Assembly (NCBI GenBank): GCA_041668045.1
Contig: JBAYDV010000068.1
Span: 1 to 11,274 of the forward strand
Origin: JBAYDV01 sp041668045
GTDB taxonomy: Bacteria > Bacteroidota > Bacteroidia > Bacteroidales > UBA932
Length of the DNA: 11,274 bases
Reading direction: 5' to 3'
Shown here: in pieces, positions 6,667 through 11,274 of the stretch
How the letters are laid out: every line of letters begins with the position of its first letter
Position numbering within the stretch: the first letter of the stretch is position 1
Made by a program: the position numbers and the translations under genes
Notes under the pieces: generated by a model
What the model was told of the DNA's origin: nothing
The model's input: only the letters and a program-made list of their open reading frames with translations
Databases searched by the model: none

Positions 6667-9126
6667 TTATTCAAGATCGAGCAAAATCTGTTCCAAATCA
6701 TCCGAAGAAGTAATTCTAACCTCTCTAGCCTTACTGCCTTGAGAAGGGCCAACTATACCAACCTCTTCAAGCTGATCCATAATTCTACCAGCTCTGTTAT
6801 ATCCCAAATTCATTTTTCTTTGAAGCATAGAAGTAGAACCAACTTGATTTCTAACTACCATTCGCGCTGCCTCTCCGAAAAGTTCATCACGCTCTTGAGT
6901 AAATCCTCCATTTTTCCCTGAGGCAGATTTATCTTCAGGATGATACTCTGGAAGTAAGAAAGCCGTACCAAAATTCTGTTGTTTAGAAATATATCTAGTT
7001 ATACGCTCCACCTCTTTTGTATCCACGAAAGCACATTGAAGACGCACAAGCTCTGAAGCACCTGTAGAGATAAGCATATCACCACGACCTATCAATTGTT
7101 TAGCTCCTGTCTGGTCCAGAATAGTCTTAGAATCAACACTAGAAGTTACTTTAAAAGCTATTCTCGCAGGGAAATTGGCTTTAATAGTACCAGTAATAAT
7201 ATTCGTCGTAGGTCGCTGAGTAGCTATAATAAGATGAATACCTACTGCCCTGGCCAACTGTGCTAATCTAGTTATTGGCTCCTCAACATCTCTTCCCGCG
7301 GTCATAATAAGATCTGCGAACTCATCCACGATTACTACTATATAAGGCATGAATACATGTCCTTTTAATGGATTTAATCTTCTTGAAAGGAACTTCTCAT
7401 TATACTCTTTGACATTTCTAACAGAAGCTAACTTTAATAAATCATATCTATGATCCATTAACTTACATAAAGATTTTAAAGTATTAACTACTTTATCCGT
7501 ATCAGTAATAATAGCATCATCTGAATCAGGCAGCTTAGCCAAATAATATTTTTCTATTGGTTCATATAATGACAGCTCGACTTTTTTAGGATCCACCAAA
7601 ACAAATTTCAGTTCAGATGGATGTTTTTTATAAAGTAGAGATGTAATAATCGCATTTAACCCTACCGATTTACCTTGTCCAGTAGCACCTGCTATTAAAA
7701 GGTGAGGCATCTTAGCCAAATCAAAAGTATAAACCTCATTTGAAATAGTTTTTCCAATCGCTATAGGAAGAGCGAACTTAGAATCTCTGAATTTAGGATC
7801 TGAAAGAACGGATTTCATAGACACCACGCTTGGTTTATCATTAGCCACCTCTATACCTATAGCATTAGTACCTACTAGAGTTACCACACGTACTCCTCTA
7901 GCAGCCAATGAGATAGCGATATCATCCTCTAGTCTTTTGATCTGTGCTACTCTCACACCTGGTGCAGGTACTATTTCATATAGTGTAACCGTAGGCCCTA
8001 TCCTAGCTGAAATCTTAGATATATTGATTTTATAATTTCTAAGAGTAGTTACTATTTTAGTTTTATTCTTCTCTAGTTCATCCCTTGATACAGTGAACCA
8101 TTTATCTTTATAATCTTCTAAAAGCTGAAGTTTAGGAAATTTAAAATGAGATAATGATAACCGAGGATCATATCTTTCCGTCCACTTTTCATCTGATAAA
8201 TCACTAATATAGTCATTATCATCAGTCTGTTCTAATACCTCTAAATCCGGATCCTCATCTGTATGAGTAGAATCATCACTATTTGCTGAGAGATCAATAT
8301 CTACTATTTTATCTGATTCATCTTTATCAACTTCAGAAGCTGAATTATCCGGAGCAGGATTATTAATATTCTCTACTTCGAATTCTATATCGAAATCATT
8401 TATACTACTATTGTCTTCTATTTTCTCTTTAGTAGAAATCGCTTGGTTTTCATCAGATATATCATCAGTCTCGTTCGATGAAGAACTATCTCTTTCCTCT
8501 GATTCTTCACTCACACTCTCTGCATCATTCTCTGTTGCTTCTGTTGTGTCAACTTTTTTTCTGACTGCGAAAATTTTATCAAATAGCTTTTGGAACCAGT
8601 CAATAACCCTATTGTCCATAAGTACTAATAGTATTATAAGTAAAAACAATAGCACACAACCTGCACCAAAGACTCCTAGCATATCACTAAGCCAGACATT
8701 GGCGTAATGTCCGTAAGAGCCACCTGCTCCTTGTCCAAACAGTTCTGTCAGATTCGTTGTAAAAGAAAATATATAAGAAAAAATTACTGATGAGATTATA
8801 CAACCGAATAACGAGTAAATAAAAACTCTCAACAAATGAAATTGTTTAATCTTAAAACATGCGATAGACACAATTCCAAAGAAGAAAGGAATAATAAAAG
8901 CTCCCAGACCAAATAATTTCGATACTAAAAAGTTAGCCCATAAAAAACCTATTTTACCTCCTCCATTTACTGCATCTGAACTCACAGACATCATATAAGG
9001 ATCCGAAAGTAAGCTTTGGTCTTTATTCCATGTAAAAAGATAAGATATAAGTGTCACGAGAGTAAAGACCGCAACGAGAGAGAAGAACACTCCAGCTATA
9101 AACCTTATTATCTTTTGTTTTTCCAA
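6667..9126 (-). CDS. ftsK: DNA translocase FtsK/SpoIIIE
   Basis: This 819-residue protein pumps chromosomal DNA through the closing septum. Four membrane segments are visible (about 8-32, 66-92, 100-124, 150-171). A very acidic, serine-rich linker follows (about 192-316). The alpha/beta motor begins near 370 (ISARIGPTVTLYEIVPAPGV). Walker A is GATGQGKS (480-487) and Walker B is VVIVDE ending in D601-E602. ATQRPT (635-640) is also typical. The C-terminal gamma winged helix (about 745-808, LQRKMNLGYNRAGRIMDQLE) reads KOPS-type DNA signals. The start is a TTG at 9126: the frame is closed by a TAA at 9135-9133, no ATG precedes the first membrane segment, and the first internal ATG (M45) would delete it. 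The start overlaps the DUF4290 gene by 19 bases, which suggests translational coupling. Confidence 0.96.
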   Translation of the reverse strand: MEKQKIIRFIAGVFFSLVAVFTLVTLISYLFTWNKDQSLLSDPYMMSVSSDAVNGGGKIGFLWANFLVSKLFGLGAFIIPFFFGIVSIACFKIKQFHLLRVFIYSLFGCIISSVIFSYIFSFTTNLTELFGQGAGGSYGHYANVWLSDMLGVFGAGCVLLFLLIILLVLMDNRVIDWFQKLFDKIFAVRKKVDTTEATENDAESVSEESEERDSSSSNETDDISDENQAISTKEKIEDNSSINDFDIEFEVENINNPAPDNSASEVDKDESDKIVDIDLSANSDDSTHTDEDPDLEVLEQTDDNDYISDLSDEKWTERYDPRLSLSHFKFPKLQLLEDYKDKWFTVSRDELEKNKTKIVTTLRNYKINISKISARIGPTVTLYEIVPAPGVRVAQIKRLEDDIAISLAARGVRVVTLVGTNAIGIEVANDKPSVVSMKSVLSDPKFRDSKFALPIAIGKTISNEVYTFDLAKMPHLLIAGATGQGKSVGLNAIITSLLYKKHPSELKFVLVDPKKVELSLYEPIEKYYLAKLPDSDDAIITDTDKVVNTLKSLCKLMDHRYDLLKLASVRNVKEYNEKFLSRRLNPLKGHVFMPYIVVIVDEFADLIMTAGRDVEEPITRLAQLARAVGIHLIIATQRPTTNIITGTIKANFPARIAFKVTSSVDSKTILDQTGAKQLIGRGDMLISTGASELVRLQCAFVDTKEVERITRYISKQQNFGTAFLLPEYHPEDKSASGKNGGFTQERDELFGEAARMVVRNQVGSTSMLQRKMNLGYNRAGRIMDQLEEVGIVGPSQGSKAREVRITSSDDLEQILLDLE

Positions 9127-9767
9127 TGTTTCTTAGAATTTTTGTTATTGCTATTTTTTCTATAATTCTTATTATTATTGTTATAATTCTGACCCATAAT
9201 ACCAGGTCTTGTAAATACGGCTTTTTCAGAAATAGGTTTAAGATGAATATATTCAGGAACTATTAATCTGTCATTAGATAGTTTTCTGATATCATTAAAA
9301 ATAGTTTCTTCAGATACGCTATCCTTATTCCATATTAAATATTGTTGACGCATGTAAGTAGCTAAAGCTTTTATCATCTCATCTTTAACTTCTCCCTCCT
9401 CTTTATTTTGAATCACCTCTATCATATTCTCGATATTTCTACCATAATGACGGGCTTTAATAGGCTTTTGACTATGTTCTAGAGGTTCTGGATGAGCTAT
9501 GAATTCCTCTTTGGTAAGAAGTGGATATGGAGAATCAATGTCTAAATCAAAATCAGAAATTACCTCAACATGTCCCCACAATTTCCTCTGATAATCATTC
9601 ATATCTTTTAATTGAGGATTTAAAGTAGCCATAACATTAACTACTGCTTTTATCTGCTCATTTCTTTTATCTTTATCCTTGATTTTCTTGACATATTCTA
9701 TCATTTTCTGCACGTGACGGCCATATTCTGGCATAATCAGCTTTTCTCTCTGTGTATTGTAATCCAT
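9108..9767 (-). CDS. DUF4290 family protein
   Basis: This 219-residue cytoplasmic protein has the signature start of DUF4290 (MDYNTQREKLIMPEYGRHVQKMIEYV). The family is largely limited to Bacteroidota and has no established function. Two halves look related: YGRHVQKMIEYV at 15-26 and YGRNIENMIEVI at 108-119. Each is followed by a charged stretch and a helix starting EQIKAVVNVM or DEMIKALATYM, suggesting an old internal duplication. The C-terminal 28 residues are low-complexity Asn and Lys and look disordered and basic, so they may touch nucleic acid. The 3' end overlaps ftsK by 19 bases. In other members of the phylum I recall this gene near murA; here it heads the ftsK operon, hinting at a link to division or envelope growth. 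That link is only inferred. Confidence 0.9.
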   Translation of the reverse strand: MDYNTQREKLIMPEYGRHVQKMIEYVKKIKDKDKRNEQIKAVVNVMATLNPQLKDMNDYQRKLWGHVEVISDFDLDIDSPYPLLTKEEFIAHPEPLEHSQKPIKARHYGRNIENMIEVIQNKEEGEVKDEMIKALATYMRQQYLIWNKDSVSEETIFNDIRKLSNDRLIVPEYIHLKPISEKAVFTRPGIMGQNYNNNNKNYRKNSNNKNSKKHWKNKR

Positions 9768-9784
9768 ATTTACGTAATTTTATG

Positions 9785-9792
9785 CAAATATA
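9785..9792 (-). promoter_or_regulatory. -7 promoter element for the DUF4290-ftsK operon
   Basis: The minus strand reads TATATTTG (9792-9785), an exact TAnnTTTG match, 18 bases before the DUF4290 ATG. No clear TTG stands at the right distance upstream, so the -33 box is weak. The 5' leader would be only about 10 bases. Confidence 0.5.
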
Positions 9793-9816
9793 CGATTTTT
9801 TTCTGTCACATTTAGA

Positions 9817-9849
9817 TTGTTTCTAATTTCATTTTTATCTTTATATTTG
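9817..9849 (+). promoter_or_regulatory. Promoter of rfbD
   Basis: TTG at 9817-9819 is followed after 22 bases by TATATTTG (9842-9849). The -7 element is exact and the spacing is a little long. Transcription would start around 9855-9857, only 8-10 bases before the ATG at 9865, giving a very short leader. Confidence 0.55.
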
Positions 9850-9864
9850 TAGAAATTGAAAATT

Positions 9865-10749
9865 ATGAAGAAAATACTAGTAATTGGCTCACATGGTCAG
9901 CTTGGAAGTGAAATTCATGAACTGAGCGGTAATAGTCAAAATTACATATTCACCACAAGCTCTGACCTAGATATTCGCGATAAAGATGCCGTCGATTACT
10001 ATATAAAAAATGCCGATGTTGATACTATAATTAATTGCGCAGCATACACTAATGTCGATGGTGCTGAGACCGACCAAGAAAATGCTAAACTTGTTAACAC
10101 TATAGGTCCGAAAAACTTGGCCTCTGCCGCTCTTAAATATAATGCGAAGCTCATACACATATCGACCGACTATGTCTTCAACGGAGATGGCATTGCCCTA
10201 AATGGAAAAAAAAGACCATATCGCGAAGATGATGCGACGAGTCCTTGTTCTGTTTATGGCAGCACTAAACTCGCAGGCGAAGAAGAAATAATAAAATCAC
10301 ATTGTCAGGCAATAATAATTCGTACGGCATGGCTATATTCTGCTTTCGGCAAGAATTTCGTCAAAACCATGCGTAGATTAGGTCAGGAGAAAGCAGAAAT
10401 CTCTGTCGTAAATGATCAATATGGCTCCCCAACCTACGCGAAAGACTTAGCTATGGCAATATCTGCTATCGTGGAGCAGCTTAATGAGCCTTCTGCGAAG
10501 CCTCATTATGGGAAAATTTTTCACTATTCGAATGAAGGTGTCTGTTCATGGTATGATTTTGCCGTGAAAATCATGTCTTTGTATAATCTGGATTGCCACG
10601 TAAAACCTATATCCTCAGATGCTTACCCTACTCCTACTAAGAGGCCGGCTTATTCCGTTTTAGATAAAAAATTGATATGTAAAACATTTAATTTGACCAT
10701 ACCTGACTGGGAAGATTCATTAAAAGATTTGGTAAAAAGGACTCTGTAA
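9865..10749 (+). CDS. rfbD: dTDP-4-dehydrorhamnose reductase
   Basis: This 294-residue enzyme catalyses the last step of dTDP-L-rhamnose synthesis, supplying rhamnose for surface polysaccharides. It is an extended short-chain dehydrogenase. The Rossmann motif is GSHGQLG (8-14), which selects NAD(P)H. IINCAAYTNVDGAE (55-68) and HISTDYVFNG (98-107) are family hallmarks, and the catalytic pair is Y131 and K135 in YGSTK. RTAWLYSAFGKNFV and NDQYGSPTYAKDL complete the typical RfbD pattern. I chose ATG 9865 over an in-frame TTG at 9856, because MKKILVIG is the usual beginning and the TTG falls at the predicted transcription start. The rest of the rhamnose pathway (rfbA, rfbB, rfbC) is absent from the window. 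Confidence 0.95.
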   Translation: MKKILVIGSHGQLGSEIHELSGNSQNYIFTTSSDLDIRDKDAVDYYIKNADVDTIINCAAYTNVDGAETDQENAKLVNTIGPKNLASAALKYNAKLIHISTDYVFNGDGIALNGKKRPYREDDATSPCSVYGSTKLAGEEEIIKSHCQAIIIRTAWLYSAFGKNFVKTMRRLGQEKAEISVVNDQYGSPTYAKDLAMAISAIVEQLNEPSAKPHYGKIFHYSNEGVCSWYDFAVKIMSLYNLDCHVKPISSDAYPTPTKRPAYSVLDKKLICKTFNLTIPDWEDSLKDLVKRTL

Positions 10750-10773
10750 ATTTAGATTGTAACAAAGATTTAT

Positions 10774-10781
10774 TAGATTTG
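10774..10781 (+). promoter_or_regulatory. Possible -7 element upstream of the small lipoprotein gene
   Basis: TAGATTTG is an exact TAnnTTTG match, 61 bases before the lipoprotein ATG. The nearest upstream TTG (10757-10759) is only 14 bases away, shorter than the usual 19-21, so the promoter is uncertain. Readthrough from rfbD is an alternative. Confidence 0.35.
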
Positions 10782-10842
10782 CATGATATTTGTAATATTA
10801 TACTATCGTAGGATATTAAATTTTATTACTAAAATCTACATT

Positions 10843-11112
10843 ATGATAAAGAAAAAACTTATTATTGGTTCAATAGCTTATTCGGTTCTTTTGACCTCTG
10901 CTATCGTTATTCTCGCTTCGTGCACGAGTAACGCTGGAAAAAAGAATAATAAAATCGAGAATAAGATCGAAGAGACCAGTAAAAATATTAAAGATAGCTT
11001 TGAAAAAAGTTCTAAAGAAGTCCAGCAGGACCTCAAAAAGACCAATAAAAAGCTAAAGAAAGACGTTAAAAAAACTAAAAAAGATTTAGATAAAACATTT
11101 GAAGTAGAATAA
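10843..11112 (+). CDS. Small lysine-rich lipoprotein of unknown function
   Basis: This is an 89-residue predicted lipoprotein. The start is ATG 10843; an upstream in-frame ATG at 10783 would add 20 residues ahead of a clean signal peptide and is unlikely. MIKKK is followed by a hydrophobic run and a lipobox LASC with the lipid-bearing Cys at 27. Residues right after the Cys (TSNAGKK) lack the acidic signal known to send Bacteroidota lipoproteins to the cell surface, so a periplasm-facing location is likely. The rest is a charged helix, very rich in Lys, with an 11-residue repeat: QQDLKKTNKKL (61-71) and KKDVKKTKKDL (72-82). Such repeats form long amphipathic helices that may bind membranes or other polyanions. 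I do not recognise the family. hisS starts 15 bases after its stop. Confidence 0.8.
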   Translation: MIKKKLIIGSIAYSVLLTSAIVILASCTSNAGKKNNKIENKIEETSKNIKDSFEKSSKEVQQDLKKTNKKLKKDVKKTKKDLDKTFEVE

Positions 11113-11127
11113 CTTCTTGATTATAAA

Positions 11128-11274
11128 ATGAATAGAAAACCATCAATTCCAAAAGGTACAAGAGATTTCGGTCCAGCAGAAATGGCAGGACGTAATTATA
11201 TTTTCGACACTATAAAAAATATTTTTAAACGTTTTGGATATGCTCCATTAGAAACACCTTCTATGGAGACTCTA
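11128..11274 (+). CDS. hisS: Histidyl-tRNA synthetase, N-terminal fragment (cut by window edge)
   Basis: Forty-nine codons are present before the right edge. The start MNRKPSIPKGTRDFGPAEM contains the motif-1 approach of class II HisRS (P-K-G-T-R-D-F). It continues with RNYIFDTIKNIFKRFGYAPL and ETPSMETL, typical of bacterial HisRS, which charges tRNA-His with histidine. The frame is open to the edge and shows no defect. The gene starts 15 bases after the small lipoprotein gene, so the two may be co-transcribed. No Shine-Dalgarno sequence is seen. Confidence 0.95.
   Translation, partial: MNRKPSIPKGTRDFGPAEMAGRNYIFDTIKNIFKRFGYAPLETPSMETL

Noticed and set aside
9856..9864. TTG at 9856 as the rfbD start
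   Set aside because: It falls at the predicted transcription start, and ATG 9865 gives the standard MKKILVIG beginning.
10783..10842. Upstream ATG adding 20 residues to the small lipoprotein
   Set aside because: It would bury a normal signal peptide and lipobox behind an extra hydrophobic stretch, and it overlaps the possible promoter.
1..11274. Mobile element, CRISPR array, defence or toxin-antitoxin system
   Set aside because: No transposase, integrase, regular spacer repeats or toxin-like partner was seen. The ribbon-helix-helix-like gene has no adjacent toxin gene in the window.

Overview
The window looks like chromosomal DNA of an AT-rich member of the Bacteroidota, probably Bacteroidales. 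The reasons are: several matches to the Bacteroidota promoter pattern (TTTG or TTG, about 20 bases, then TAnnTTTG); no convincing Shine-Dalgarno sequences before the genes; a DUF4290 gene, a family largely confined to this phylum; and a set of housekeeping genes of Bacteroidota type (HU, RNase G, Lon, FtsK plus a LolA-like protein). Species cannot be told from the sequence alone. I see no phage, insertion sequence, CRISPR array, tRNA or defence island; this is an ordinary core-genome neighbourhood with some interesting small features.

Left end (1-264): there is no protein gene. A very good leftward promoter (173-204) with A-tracts behind it drives a non-coding leader out of the window. The leader contains TTGATTGACATAATG, which resembles the leader of Bacteroidota rRNA operons, so a leftward 16S rRNA gene may begin just outside.

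Leftward block (265-2594): HU-type DNA-binding protein, then a 29-codon basic microprotein resembling bS22/mS38 (AURKAIP1/COX24 domain), then ribonuclease G, then a small ribbon-helix-helix-like protein. HU has a near-perfect phylum-type promoter. One hairpin lies just before rng and another just after it, and these probably divide the block into differently expressed parts.

Rightward block (2833-5931): lon protease and ung uracil-DNA glycosylase, three bases apart and almost certainly one transcript.

Leftward block (5954-9767): DUF4290 protein, ftsK and a LolA-like periplasmic protein. The ftsK start is a TTG codon inside the end of the DUF4290 gene. This block converges on ung with only 22 bases between.

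Rightward block (9865 to the end): rfbD (dTDP-4-dehydrorhamnose reductase), a small lysine-rich lipoprotein, and the first 49 codons of hisS, which runs off the right edge. The DUF4290 and rfbD genes diverge from a 97-base region with a TATATTTG element on each strand.

Together the genes serve nucleoid structure, RNA processing and ribosomes (HU, bS22-like, RNase G, possible rRNA operon), protein and DNA quality control (Lon, Ung), chromosome segregation and envelope upkeep (FtsK, LolA-like, lipoprotein), surface sugar synthesis (RfbD) and tRNA charging (HisS).
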